The notes below the pieces were generated by a model that had not been told where the DNA came from, searched no databases, and saw nothing but the letters and a program-made list of their open reading frames with translations. The position numbers were made by a program, and so were the translations under genes. A stretch of 64,000 nt of DNA. Source: Arthrobacter cupressi. GTDB lineage: Bacteria; Actinomycetota; Actinomycetes; Actinomycetales; Micrococcaceae. This document shows, in pieces, positions 23,405-31,358 of this stretch (position 1 is the first letter of the stretch; the number at the start of each line of letters is the position of its first letter). The stretch covers positions 62,001 to 126,000 of the forward strand of contig NZ_FNEI01000007.1 in the NCBI RefSeq assembly GCF_900099975.1. The letters are read 5' to 3'.

Positions 23405-24653
23405 CGGGCGCCGTGGCGCGGGGGATGAGCACCAGGCCGGCCACCGCGAGGACCGCAGCTCCGGCGAAGACGTAGAACCCTGCCGGGTAGGCGGCGCCGG
23501 TGGCCACCAGGGTGCCGGTGACGGCCGGGCCCACGATCGCGCCCAGCCTGCCGACGCCGGCCGCGAAGCCGAGCGCCGTGCCACGGAGGCGGGCCGGGAA
23601 CAGCTGGCCCACCCAGGCGTAGACCAGCACCTGGGAGCTGAAGACGAACACGCCGTTGACGAAGACGGCCGCGTTCAGCAGGAACTCGTTCGGGATCTTG
23701 ATGCTTAGGCCACCCAGCAGCATTGCCGACAGGCCGAACCACAGCAGCACGACCCGCCGCGTGCCGTGCCGGTCGGCCAGGACGCCGGCCAGCACCAGTC
23801 CGGCCACCGCGCCGACATTCAGCACCAGCAGCAGCGTCAGCCCGGTGCTCACGGGATAACCCGCGGCTGCCATCAACTGCGGCAACCAGGTGTTCAGGCC
23901 GTAGACCAGCAGCAGGCCCATGAAGGAGGCGATCGCCACGCCCAGCGCCACCAGCGGGTAGGGCCGCTCGAGCAGCTCCCGGAAACCGGTTCCGGACCGC
24001 TTTGCGGAATGCCCGACGGCGGAACCCGCCTCGACGGATGCGCCCGGCTTTGCGGGAGCGACCTTGATGGCCACCCCGTGCAGGGACTCGGGCAGCTTCG
24101 CCCAGAGGAACGGCAGCAGAACCAGGCCGGCAGCGCCGCCGATGATGAACATGAGCCTCCAGTTGGGGATCACCAGGATGGCCAGGAAAGCGGTGGCCAC
24201 GGCGCCCACGTGGTAGCCGGTCATGGTGCGGGTGGTGGACTTGCCGCCGGAACCGGCCGGGGCGTAGTCGTTCATGTAGGCCAGGGCGGCGGGCAGGCAG
24301 GCGCCCAGGCCCACGCCGGCCAGCAGGCGCAGGATCGAGAAGGTGGCCACGTCGGGGGCGAAGGCGATGGCCAAGGTGAAGACGGAGAACCCCGCGACGC
24401 AGGCGATGAGCAGTTTCCGCCGGCCGAATTTGTCCGAGAGCGGGGCGATGAACAGAGCGCCCAGACCCACGCCCACCAGGGAAATGGTGGCTGCGAAGGT
24501 TGCGGCGACGGCATTGAATCCGAGATCGCCGGTTTTGATGAGGGTGGGGATGACGGTGCCGAGCACCACCAGGTCGAAGCCGTCCAGGACCATGGCTAGC
24601 CAGCAAAGCCACACGGGCCACTGGGATCGGCGGGAAGATGGCAACGTTGACAT
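23370..24653 (-). CDS. pcaK: aromatic acid:H+ symporter (AAHS family MFS), likely 4-hydroxybenzoate
   Basis: A 427-residue MFS carrier. The TM1 motif LDGFDLVVLGTVIPTL with its aspartates and SDKFGRRKLL between TM2 and TM3 are signatures of the aromatic acid:proton symporters (PcaK, BenK). It is divergent from an IclR regulator that is followed by pobA, so 4-hydroxybenzoate or protocatechuate is the most likely cargo. The start ATG at 24653 has GAGG upstream. Its 3' end overlaps the convergent membrane protein gene by 35 bases. Confidence 0.85.
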   Translation of the reverse strand: MSTLPSSRRSQWPVWLCWLAMVLDGFDLVVLGTVIPTLIKTGDLGFNAVAATFAATISLVGVGLGALFIAPLSDKFGRRKLLIACVAGFSVFTLAIAFAPDVATFSILRLLAGVGLGACLPAALAYMNDYAPAGSGGKSTTRTMTGYHVGAVATAFLAILVIPNWRLMFIIGGAAGLVLLPFLWAKLPESLHGVAIKVAPAKPGASVEAGSAVGHSAKRSGTGFRELLERPYPLVALGVAIASFMGLLLVYGLNTWLPQLMAAAGYPVSTGLTLLLVLNVGAVAGLVLAGVLADRHGTRRVVLLWFGLSAMLLGGLSIKIPNEFLLNAAVFVNGVFVFSSQVLVYAWVGQLFPARLRGTALGFAAGVGRLGAIVGPAVTGTLVATGAAYPAGFYVFAGAAVLAVAGLVLIPRATAPAIPEAVREPAG

Positions 24654-24746
24654 GCTGACCTCGGCATTTGTTGGGGAGATTGCCGGCCGCTCCGTCGTCG
24701 ACCGATACGAATGTTCTAGCACCGTAGAGTGTGATCCTTGCCACGC

Positions 24747-24764
24747 ATTACCATTGAATGGAAT
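24747..24764. promoter_or_regulatory. imperfect IclR-type operator between pcaK-like gene and iclR
   Basis: ATTACCATTGAATGGAAT is a degenerate dyad. Read on the other strand it matches 14 of 21 bases of the perfect palindrome at 25552-25574. It sits in the divergent promoter region, where it could control both the transporter and the regulator. Confidence 0.5.
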
Positions 24765-24808
24765 TCGGTACGGGCGGGGTACGCCGCTGGCAATGAAGGA
24801 GTGGCAGC

Positions 24809-25579
24809 GTGGCCAATTCGGTTTCCGGGGACTCGGTGGTGGACCGGGTGGTCCGGGTGATTGAAGCGTTCCCCGAGGGCGCCGACGCCCTGCAGCTCTC
24901 CGAGCTGGCCGAGCGCGCCGGGCTGCCGCTATCCACCGCGCACCGCTTGGTCCGCCAGCTTGCGGGGCATGGCCTGCTGGAACTTGGCGCGGGAGGACAT
25001 GTCCGTTTGGGGCTGCGTTTCTGGGAGCTCGTTAACCGGAATTCACCCACCCTGGCGCTGCGGCAGGCGGCGATGCCGTTCATGGAAGACATCCAGCAGG
25101 TGCTCAAGCAGAACGTCAACCTCGGTGTGCTGGAAGGGTGGGAGGTCCTTTTTGTGGAGCGGCTTTCCCGGCCGGGCTCGGTGGTGAACCGCGCGCGGGT
25201 CGCCGGGCGCATGCCCCTGCACATCTCCTCGGCCGGCATGGCCCTCATGGCGTACCAGCCGCGCGGACTCCAGGCAGACTACCTTGAGCAATTCGATGAT
25301 CCGGAGGGGAAGGTGACGGCCGACGTCGTACGCCACCGGCTCGCGGAAGCCGTCCAGCTCGGGTACGCGCAGCTCGCCGGCGTGGTGGATCCGGAGACGT
25401 GGGGCATCGCCGTCCCGGTGCTGGACGCGAAAAAGCGCGCGGTGGCGGCGCTCGGCGTCGTGGTTCCACTGGCGGAAGTGCGGCTGCAGGCGCTGGTTCC
25501 CGCGCTCCAGACGGCGGCGCGCGGGATCGGCCGCCAATTGGGTGATGTCCGCGGATTCCGTTCAACGGAATCCGTGTAA
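24809..25579 (+). CDS. IclR-family regulator of 4-hydroxybenzoate genes
   Basis: A 256-residue regulator. Residues 8-70 form the winged helix (VVDRVVRVIEAFPEGADALQLSELAERAGLPLSTAHRLVRQL). The C-terminal effector domain includes RMPLHISSAGMALMAY and the PVLDAKKRAVAALGVVVP strand. The GTG start at 24809 has AAGGAG seven bases upstream. It lies between the PcaK-like gene (divergent) and pobA (67 bases downstream), so it is probably the PobR-type activator. A perfect 23-bp palindrome overlaps its last codons. Confidence 0.9.
   Translation: MANSVSGDSVVDRVVRVIEAFPEGADALQLSELAERAGLPLSTAHRLVRQLAGHGLLELGAGGHVRLGLRFWELVNRNSPTLALRQAAMPFMEDIQQVLKQNVNLGVLEGWEVLFVERLSRPGSVVNRARVAGRMPLHISSAGMALMAYQPRGLQADYLEQFDDPEGKVTADVVRHRLAEAVQLGYAQLAGVVDPETWGIAVPVLDAKKRAVAALGVVVPLAEVRLQALVPALQTAARGIGRQLGDVRGFRSTESV
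25552..25574. promoter_or_regulatory. perfect 23-bp palindrome, operator of pobA inside the end of iclR
   Basis: The half-site CGGATTCCGTT (25552-25562) is mirrored exactly at 25564-25574 around C25563. It is coding for the last residues of the IclR protein and ends three bases before the TAA. It lies 73 bases upstream of the pobA GTG. Its position fits activation or repression of pobA by the IclR protein encoded by the same DNA. Confidence 0.7.
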
Positions 25580-25646
25580 CGCCCGTCACCGGGCAAAGTC
25601 CACACTGTTCCCAGACTCATCACACCGCAACGAAGCGAGGAACACC

Positions 25647-26831
25647 GTGGCACGCACACCCATCACCACCCAGGTCGCCATCATGGGCGCCGGACCGGCA
25701 GGGCTCATGCTCTCCCACCTGCTCGCGCAGCAGGGCATCGACTCCGTGGTGGTGGAGATCCGCAGCCGCCGGCAGATCGAGGAGACGGTGCGCGCCGGGA
25801 TCCTTGAACACGGCACGGTCAACCTGCTGGTCGATTCCGGCGTCTCGGATCGCGTGCTGCGCGAAGGCGACCGGCACGACGGCATCGAGTTGCGCTTCAA
25901 CGGCGAAAGCCACCGCATCGACTTCAAGGAACTGGTAGGGGAGTCCGTGTGGCTCTACCCGCAGACGGACGTGTTCATGGACCTCGCCGCGCGCAGGGAG
26001 GCCGACGGCGGCGACGTCCGTTACAGCGTCACGGACACCAGCGTCCACGAGCTCGAGGGCAAGCCAAAGGTCTGGTTCACGGACGCGGACGGGCAGGAGT
26101 TCGAAGTCGAGGCCGACTTCCTGGTGGGCACTGACGGTTCCCGCAGCCACTGCCGGCGCCAGGTTCCGGAGTCTGCACGGACCCAGTACTTTCACGAATA
26201 CCCCTTCGCCTGGTTCGGCATCCTGGCCGAGGCGCCGCGCAGCGCCGAGGAACTCATCTACGCCAACTCCGAGCACGGCTTCGCCCTCATCAGCCAGCGC
26301 TCCGAGACCGTGCAGCGGATGTACTTCCAGTGCGACCCCACGGAGAATGCGGCCGACTGGGACGATGAGCGGATCTGGGCCGAGCTCCGCAAGCGCGTCA
26401 ACGGCAACGGCTTCGAGCTCAAGGAAGGGCCGGTCCTGGAGAAAATGGTGCTGCCATTCCGCAGCTTCGTGCACACGCCGATGCGCCACGGCAACCTCTT
26501 CCTCGCGGGCGACGCCGCGCACACCGTCCCGCCCACCGGCGCCAAGGGCCTCAACCTGGCCATCAACGATGTCCGGCTCCTGGCCGAGGGCCTCGAATCC
26601 TTCTACAGCTCCGGTTCCACCGGGCTGCTCGATTCCTACAGCGACCGCGCCCTGGACCGGGTCTGGAAGGCCCAGCACTTCTCCTACTGGATGACCTCCA
26701 TGCTGCACACTGTTCCCGGCGCCGACGACTTCAGCCGCGCCCGACAGCTGGGCGAATTGCGCTCGGTGGTCTCGTCCCGGCATGGGCAGGCGTACCTCGC
26801 CGAGGCGTACACGGGGTGGCCGGGGCGGTAG
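25647..26831 (+). CDS. pobA: 4-hydroxybenzoate 3-monooxygenase
   Basis: A 394-residue FAD monooxygenase that hydroxylates 4-hydroxybenzoate to protocatechuate with NAD(P)H and oxygen. FAD binding: GAGPAGLM (residues 14-21) and the GDAAHTVPPTGAKGLNLAIND motif near residue 289. Substrate residues are in ELIYAN and ISQRS, equivalent to Tyr201 and Arg214 of the Pseudomonas enzyme, and AEAYTGWP holds the Tyr385 equivalent. Length equals that family. The GTG start has GAGGAA upstream. The last 12 codons plus 33 further bases are duplicated 1018 bp downstream. Confidence 0.96.
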   Translation: MARTPITTQVAIMGAGPAGLMLSHLLAQQGIDSVVVEIRSRRQIEETVRAGILEHGTVNLLVDSGVSDRVLREGDRHDGIELRFNGESHRIDFKELVGESVWLYPQTDVFMDLAARREADGGDVRYSVTDTSVHELEGKPKVWFTDADGQEFEVEADFLVGTDGSRSHCRRQVPESARTQYFHEYPFAWFGILAEAPRSAEELIYANSEHGFALISQRSETVQRMYFQCDPTENAADWDDERIWAELRKRVNGNGFELKEGPVLEKMVLPFRSFVHTPMRHGNLFLAGDAAHTVPPTGAKGLNLAINDVRLLAEGLESFYSSGSTGLLDSYSDRALDRVWKAQHFSYWMTSMLHTVPGADDFSRARQLGELRSVVSSRHGQAYLAEAYTGWPGR

Positions 26832-26858
26832 TTGTTCGGGCGCGGGCCCTGGCGGCAG
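26787..26858 (+). repeat. 72-bp direct repeat, copy 1 (pobA 3' end)
   Basis: Bases 26787-26858 are identical to 27805-27876. The repeat holds the last codons and stop of pobA and 27 bases beyond. It contains a near-palindrome GTACCTCGCCGAGGCGTAC with the exact core CCTCGCCGAGG, a candidate recombination core. Confidence 0.92.
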
Positions 26859-26950
26859 CCCTGGTTGAACGCAGACTCCCCGGAAGCCCCGATAAGGGGT
26901 AACCTGACTCTCTTCTTCTCGGAGTTGGCGGACGTTCCAGGGGGCGCTGC

Positions 26951-27295
26951 GTGAGTGACGCAACGGAAGCAGTGATGTTGGACCTTGTGGGGTTGTTCCC
27001 TGGCTTTGGCCCCGTCCTGGCTGAGCATCTTGAAGACAATTTCGATGAGATGCTTCCTCACCTGGCGATGTCGGATTTCGTCAGGTGGCTGGTAGAGCAG
27101 TACTACCTGAATCCAGCAGTTTGTGAATCCGCATGGGCCTGGTTGGAAGAGTCCTTTGACGAGGGGCCCCAGGATGTTCGAAATCTCATTGCTGTTAGTG
27201 CAGTCGAGATGATCCCCGATCCGGGCGATCCCGGCTCCGGAATGCGGGACATGCTTGGGCCCTCACTCCGTGAAATGGATGACTGGCTCCAATGA
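26951..27295 (+). CDS. small acidic protein of unknown function (immunity-like)
   Basis: A 114-residue acidic protein starting at GTG 26951. It is rich in Asp, Glu and Trp (DNFDEMLPHLAMSDFVRWLVEQYY, WAWLEESFDEGPQDVRNLI) and has no signal or membrane helix. The composition and size resemble immunity proteins of polymorphic toxin systems, but no toxin gene is adjacent, so this is only a likeness. The gene lies inside the segment bounded by the 72-bp repeats and its base composition is lower in GC than its surroundings, which indicates transfer. Confidence 0.6.
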   Translation: MSDATEAVMLDLVGLFPGFGPVLAEHLEDNFDEMLPHLAMSDFVRWLVEQYYLNPAVCESAWAWLEESFDEGPQDVRNLIAVSAVEMIPDPGDPGSGMRDMLGPSLREMDDWLQ

Positions 27296-27338
27296 AGGAA
27301 GAATTGCGCTGCGGTGTGAAGAAGACAGGGGACCTGGT

Positions 27339-27761
27339 GTGGAACTGGTGGGGCGTTTCCTAATTTGGCTCTCGATCGTCCTGATCGCAGCCTCTCTCGC
27401 CACGGCTGGCAGATTCCGCTTTCCTGTGAAGGAAGGCTCACGGACAGACGTGTTCTTTCAACGTCTGCAATTGCTTGGCGTTGTCATCGCTGCCGTCGTC
27501 GAACTCGTTCTTCCGGCGGTGACAGGGTGGCGAGGCCTTCCGGTCCTTGCCTACACGGCCGCGGCGCTCCACTTGGCTTCCCTGACGGTCTATCGAGTAA
27601 AACTCCGTGCCGTTCAAGGCATCCGGCCCGGAACGACGGGCAGCCATTCTGTCAACGAACAGGACCTCCGCAGGACTCGGTGGCCGTATCAGACTCTGTT
27701 TGCCGCCGGCTACATGATCCTGCTGGTCTATGTATTCACGGTCTACCGATTCTTCTTCTAG
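27339..27761 (+). CDS. small membrane protein of unknown function
   Basis: A 140-residue protein with about four hydrophobic segments: FLIWLSIVLIAASLA, QLLGVVIAAVVELVLP, VLAYTAAALHLASLTVY and TLFAAGYMILLVYVFTVYRFF at the C-terminus. The GTG at 27339 was chosen because AGGGG lies eight bases upstream and the first helix follows at once. It lies 43 bases after the small acidic protein gene on the inserted segment and probably forms a two-gene unit with it. No homologous family recognised. Confidence 0.6.
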   Translation: MELVGRFLIWLSIVLIAASLATAGRFRFPVKEGSRTDVFFQRLQLLGVVIAAVVELVLPAVTGWRGLPVLAYTAAALHLASLTVYRVKLRAVQGIRPGTTGSHSVNEQDLRRTRWPYQTLFAAGYMILLVYVFTVYRFFF

Positions 27762-27804
27762 AAGTCCGGCGGCATCCGGCTCGACGTCCCGGTGGCGAGG
27801 CGAT

Positions 27805-27876
27805 CAGGCGTACCTCGCCGAGGCGTACACGGGGTGGCCGGGGCGGTAGTTGTTCGGGCGCGGGCCCTGGCGGCAG
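27805..27876 (+). repeat. 72-bp direct repeat, copy 2
   Basis: Perfect copy of 26787-26858. Here the pobA tail codons are an orphan fragment with no upstream gene. It is followed by about 120 bases of non-coding DNA before the end of the HNH endonuclease gene. Confidence 0.92.
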
Positions 27877-27997
27877 GCGACATAGTGACCGACGGCGACA
27901 GCACGGCATCGGCCAGTCACCTTGGTGGCGCCCAGCCACGGTCGGGCGCTGCTTCGCTGGTCGTCCGGATGTGGCAGTGGAGACGCCTGCGCCGTGT

Positions 27998-29539
27998 TCA
28001 TGTCCTAAGAGGGATGTGATGGTGATTCCGCCGGGGTGTTTGGTGGGGGTCCACGTGCGGAGGCGGGATGAACCAGTGGGCGCCGGCCTTGACCGTGATT
28101 TTCCACTGTTCTTTGTGGATGACGTGGTGATGGTGGCTGCAGAGCAAAGTGCTGTTCTCCGTGCTGGTAGCGCCGCCGTGCGACCAGTAGTTGATGTGGT
28201 GGGCCTCGCACCAGGGCGCCGGCATGGTGCAGTCCGGGAAGGCGCAGCCTTGGTCCCTTGCGGTGATTGCTTTGCGGATGTGGGGCGGAAAAATCCGGCT
28301 CGTGCGGCCGATGTCCAGAACGCGGGAGTTGGTGCCGAGAAGGACGGGAATGATGTCCGCATCGCAGGCGATCTTGCGGATGATGTTGGGATGGATCGGG
28401 CCCTGGAACGTTGCCGAACCGCTGCTGGTACGCGGGCTCGTTTGGGAGCGGGCCGTGGCTGCGTGGTTGAGCTGTCCGAGCAGGTCCCGGTAGCCGATGG
28501 TCACCATGACCTGGGGCCGGAGGCCGCCGTTAGTCGGCAGTTCGCCGGTGGTCAGGGCGACACCGCAGGCCCCGACCAAGCCGTCCAGTAACTTTTGTGC
28601 GCGGGAGCGGCGATCCAGCTCCGGGGTTCCGGCCGCGGTGTCCTGCAGCCGGGGGTTGCCGGCAACGTTCATGACCGTGGTGAGTGTTTCGAATTGTTCG
28701 GCGGTGGCGAAGATTTCCAGGTGGCGCAGGCCGTGCCGGGGCTTTCGGATGAAGGCGCCTTGGAGTTGGCGCAGTGCCTCCTCGCTGGGTTCTGCGCCGT
28801 CCTGGTCGATCGCGTCGGTCCAGCGTTTGGCCGTTTTCACGAGGAAATCGGGGTCGGATTCGGCGGCCACGGCGGTCAGTTCCTGTTCTAGTTGGTTGAC
28901 TGCGTCCTCTTCGATGAGGTGGCGCACACTATCGAGTGTGGCGCTGACGACAGTCGCGGACCGGGACGGCACCCGCGCTGAGGCAACGGCCGCGGCGAGT
29001 ACTTCGCGCCGCGGTGGAATGTCCTGGCCGGCCACGCCAGCGCTGGACAACACCTCCGGGCCGAGCGCGAGCCGGCGCCGGGCTTCGCTGATGCTGATCC
29101 GCAGCCTGGCCCGCAGGAACTCCGCTGCGTTCCGGTACCCGTCATCTGCGACCTCGGCCAAAGAACGGCCTGCCGGCATCGAAGCGCCGGAACCAGCGTC
29201 CGGTTCCGTCCACCCGGTGCGCCAGCCGGGCGCCGACGACGGCTTCTTCTTCCGGGCCTCATGCCGGGTCCGTTCCACGGCGTGGGCGGCGACGAGCTGC
29301 AGGTACTCCACCGCCCGCGAGAGTTCCTCGACCCTGCCTGCGAAATCCGCGGCTTCCGTGAATCCGAACAGGCGTGCTTCTGCGGCGGCGTCCAGGCGGA
29401 GCGATGCCAGCGCCTGGCCTGCCCGTTCGAGCGCATCTTCCACGCCCCGGGCCGGGCCGCCCGCCAAATGGCCGCGCAGAGGCAACACCGCTGCCGACGT
29501 CACCGTCCGCGGAGCCGTGAGCTGAGCAATCCCGTCCAT
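27998..29539 (-). CDS. HNH endonuclease of the DUF222 (13E12 repeat) family
   Basis: A 513-residue protein. The long N-terminal part is the DUF222 domain (ARLFGFTEAADFAGRVEELSRAVEYLQLVAAHAVERTR, LRISISEARRRLALGPEVL). The C-terminal HNH nuclease motif is complete: C-x4-C, EAHHINYWSHGGATSTENSTLLCSHHHHVIH. This family is present in many copies in actinobacterial genomes, often as dispersed repeats. Its role is not settled. It lies next to the 72-bp repeat segment, downstream of its second copy, with the two converging. Confidence 0.9.
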   Translation of the reverse strand: MDGIAQLTAPRTVTSAAVLPLRGHLAGGPARGVEDALERAGQALASLRLDAAAEARLFGFTEAADFAGRVEELSRAVEYLQLVAAHAVERTRHEARKKKPSSAPGWRTGWTEPDAGSGASMPAGRSLAEVADDGYRNAAEFLRARLRISISEARRRLALGPEVLSSAGVAGQDIPPRREVLAAAVASARVPSRSATVVSATLDSVRHLIEEDAVNQLEQELTAVAAESDPDFLVKTAKRWTDAIDQDGAEPSEEALRQLQGAFIRKPRHGLRHLEIFATAEQFETLTTVMNVAGNPRLQDTAAGTPELDRRSRAQKLLDGLVGACGVALTTGELPTNGGLRPQVMVTIGYRDLLGQLNHAATARSQTSPRTSSGSATFQGPIHPNIIRKIACDADIIPVLLGTNSRVLDIGRTSRIFPPHIRKAITARDQGCAFPDCTMPAPWCEAHHINYWSHGGATSTENSTLLCSHHHHVIHKEQWKITVKAGAHWFIPPPHVDPHQTPRRNHHHIPLRT

Positions 29540-29591
29540 GCATCAACTCTGCCAGTGGGGTCTGACAATATAAGGTCCGCCCGTCCCGTTT

Positions 29592-29625
29592 AGCGCCCGA
29601 CGGCGGGAGGTCGCCGTCGGGCGCT
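29592..29625. terminator. intergenic hairpin terminator after ocd
   Basis: AGCGCCCGACGGCG (29592-29605) and CGCCGTCGGGCGCT (29612-29625) are perfect complements with a 6-base loop. It lies between the ocd 3' end and the start of the HNH gene. There is no U-tract on the minus side, so it may act by stem strength alone. Confidence 0.6.
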
Positions 29626-29672
29626 TCAGTTAAGGTCGGCGCGCCCTAAGTTAATGGACGCGGTCACCAGTG

Positions 29673-30701
29673 TCACAGCACCGGCGCCAGCGCCGAGACC
29701 AAACCGAACAGGTCCTTGGGGTCGTCGGGGTTGGCCACGAGGTCGATCTCCTCGAAGAAGGCTGTGCCGGCAACGGAGTCCCGGACGTAGCGCAGCGCGG
29801 AGAAGTCCTCGACGGCGAAGCCCACCGAATCGAACACCGTGATCTGCTCCGGCGAGGTCCGGCCCGGCTTGGTGCCAGCCAGCACCTCGTGGAATTCGGT
29901 CACGGGGAAGCCGGCGGGCAGCTGCTGGATTTCGCCTTCGATCCGGGTCTGCGGGGTGAATTCAACGAACACCGCGCCGCGGGTCAGGATGGCCGGGTCC
30001 AGTTCGGTCTTGCCGGGGCAGTCGCCGCCGATCGCGTTCAAGTGAACGCCTTCGCCGATCAGCTCCGCGGTGAGGATCGTGGCCTGGGCTTTGTCGGCCG
30101 TGCAGGTGGTGATGATGTCGGCGCCGGCCACGGCATCCGCGGCCGATGCGGCAACGGTGACCTCGAAGCCCAGCGGTTCGACGTTCTTGAGGAACTTCGC
30201 GACCGCCGCGGGATCCGTGTCCCAGACTCGCAGCTCGCGGATGCCCAACGCGCCGCGGAACGCCAGTGCCTGGAACTCGGACTGGCTGCCGGTGCCGATC
30301 ATGGCCATGACGCGGGAGTCCGGGCGGGCCAGGCGGCGGGCGACCATCGCCGACGTCGCTGCGGTGCGGAGGGCGGTGAGGACGGTCATCTCGGCCAGGA
30401 ACGTGGGGTAGCCGTTGTGGACGTCGGCCAGCATTCCGAAGGCCGTGACGGTCTGGAAACCGCGGGCCGGGTTGGCCGGGTGGCCGTTGACGTACTTGAA
30501 GCCGTAGCTTTCGTGGTCGGATGTGGGCATCAGTTCGATGACGCCGAACGGAGTATGGCTGGCAACGCGGGCGCACTTGTCGAACTGCTCCCAGCGGCGG
30601 AAGTCGTCCTCGATGTACTCGATCATCCCGGCGATGACCTGTGCGGGGCCGTGCTCGGCCACCCAACGGACCATGTTCCGAACGTCGACAAAACGCGCCA
30701 T
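29673..30701 (-). CDS. ocd: ornithine cyclodeaminase
   Basis: A 342-residue enzyme of the ornithine cyclodeaminase/mu-crystallin family, which converts L-ornithine to L-proline and ammonia with NAD. NAD binding is at GTGSQSEFQALAFRG, substrate contacts are at ELMPTSDHESYGFKYVNGHP and IGGDCPGKTELD. Length is near the ornithine-specific subgroup (about 350 residues). The ATG at 30701 with GAGGA upstream was chosen over an in-frame ATG 42 bases earlier. Divergent to it is an Lrp-family regulator. Alanine dehydrogenase-like or ketimine reductase activity is possible. Confidence 0.88.
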   Translation of the reverse strand: MARFVDVRNMVRWVAEHGPAQVIAGMIEYIEDDFRRWEQFDKCARVASHTPFGVIELMPTSDHESYGFKYVNGHPANPARGFQTVTAFGMLADVHNGYPTFLAEMTVLTALRTAATSAMVARRLARPDSRVMAMIGTGSQSEFQALAFRGALGIRELRVWDTDPAAVAKFLKNVEPLGFEVTVAASAADAVAGADIITTCTADKAQATILTAELIGEGVHLNAIGGDCPGKTELDPAILTRGAVFVEFTPQTRIEGEIQQLPAGFPVTEFHEVLAGTKPGRTSPEQITVFDSVGFAVEDFSALRYVRDSVAGTAFFEEIDLVANPDDPKDLFGLVSALAPVL

Positions 30702-30838
30702 GGCGTCCTCAATTCTGTAGGCATCAATTTGCTTGTGAGCCACAGTACGGAGGGACGGTTTGCATGCTCAATGGCAGGATTGCCGACCTTTTGAACAGAA
30801 ACTAGGCGAATTGCTGGGCGCAGCCCTACATTATGTTG

Positions 30839-31270
30839 ATGGCTGAGCTTGATGACCTGGACCGGCGGTTGATTTCCGCGCTGCGCGGGGACGGCCGCGC
30901 TCCGGTGGCCGCGCTGGCCAGGGAACTCGGCGTGGCCCGGGCCACCGTGAACAGCCGGCTTGAACGGCTCGTGTCCTCGGGTGCCGTGGTGGGCTTCTCG
31001 GTGCGGGTGCGCGACGAACTCGATCCGCTGACCATCCGTGCCGTCTCCCTCATCGCTGTGGAGGGCCGCTCCACCGACAAAGTGATCCGGCAGCTCCGCG
31101 GCTTCCCCGAAATCAGCGCGCTGCACACCACCAATGGCGGCTGGGACCTCGTGGCCGAACTGCGCGTCGAGGACCTGCCCGCCTTCGACGCCGTCCTGGG
31201 CCGCATCCGTTCGATTGACGGCGTGGTGAACAGTGAAACGAGCCTGCTGCTGAGTTCGGTCCTGCGGTAG
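30839..31270 (+). CDS. Lrp/AsnC-family regulator
   Basis: A 143-residue regulator: HTH (ELDDLDRRLISALRGDGRAPVAALARELGVARATVNSRLERL) and a C-terminal RAM domain (LRGFPEISALHTTNGGWDLVAELRVEDL). It is divergent from ocd, so it probably senses ornithine, arginine or a related amino acid and controls that gene. No ribosome binding site is seen. A TACATT -10-like element ends about six bases upstream of ATG 30839, which suggests a leaderless message. ATG 30833 in the same frame is the alternative. Confidence 0.88.
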   Translation: MAELDDLDRRLISALRGDGRAPVAALARELGVARATVNSRLERLVSSGAVVGFSVRVRDELDPLTIRAVSLIAVEGRSTDKVIRQLRGFPEISALHTTNGGWDLVAELRVEDLPAFDAVLGRIRSIDGVVNSETSLLLSSVLR

Positions 31271-31358
31271 GCCCGACACAGACCCCTAGCGAGTAAGCCC
31301 TATCGACACGCTGAGGTCCGTGCTACGACTGGGATGACGCACAAACCCGGGAGAAGCC

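Larger units (their letters stand above)
26859..27804. mobile_element. 946-bp inserted segment between 72-bp direct repeats
   Basis: The segment between the two repeats carries two small genes, and its codons are visibly less GC-rich than those of its neighbours. Perfect 72-bp repeats at both ends, one of them the true end of pobA, suggest a gene-cassette or integration event at the pobA 3' end with duplication of the target, or a Campbell-type insertion. No integrase or transposase is present inside. Confidence 0.6.

Noticed and set aside
27365-28591. Plus-strand 408-codon frame across the repeat insert and HNH gene
   Set aside because: It crosses from the insert into the antisense of the HNH gene. 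The membrane protein and HNH reading frames explain the DNA better.
29592-29625. CRISPR-like or repeat array around the AGCGCCCGACGGCG motif
   Set aside because: Similar GCCCGACGGCGG words also occur near 53770 and 63840, but with no regular spacing or shared flanks. This is a hairpin terminator plus chance similarity.
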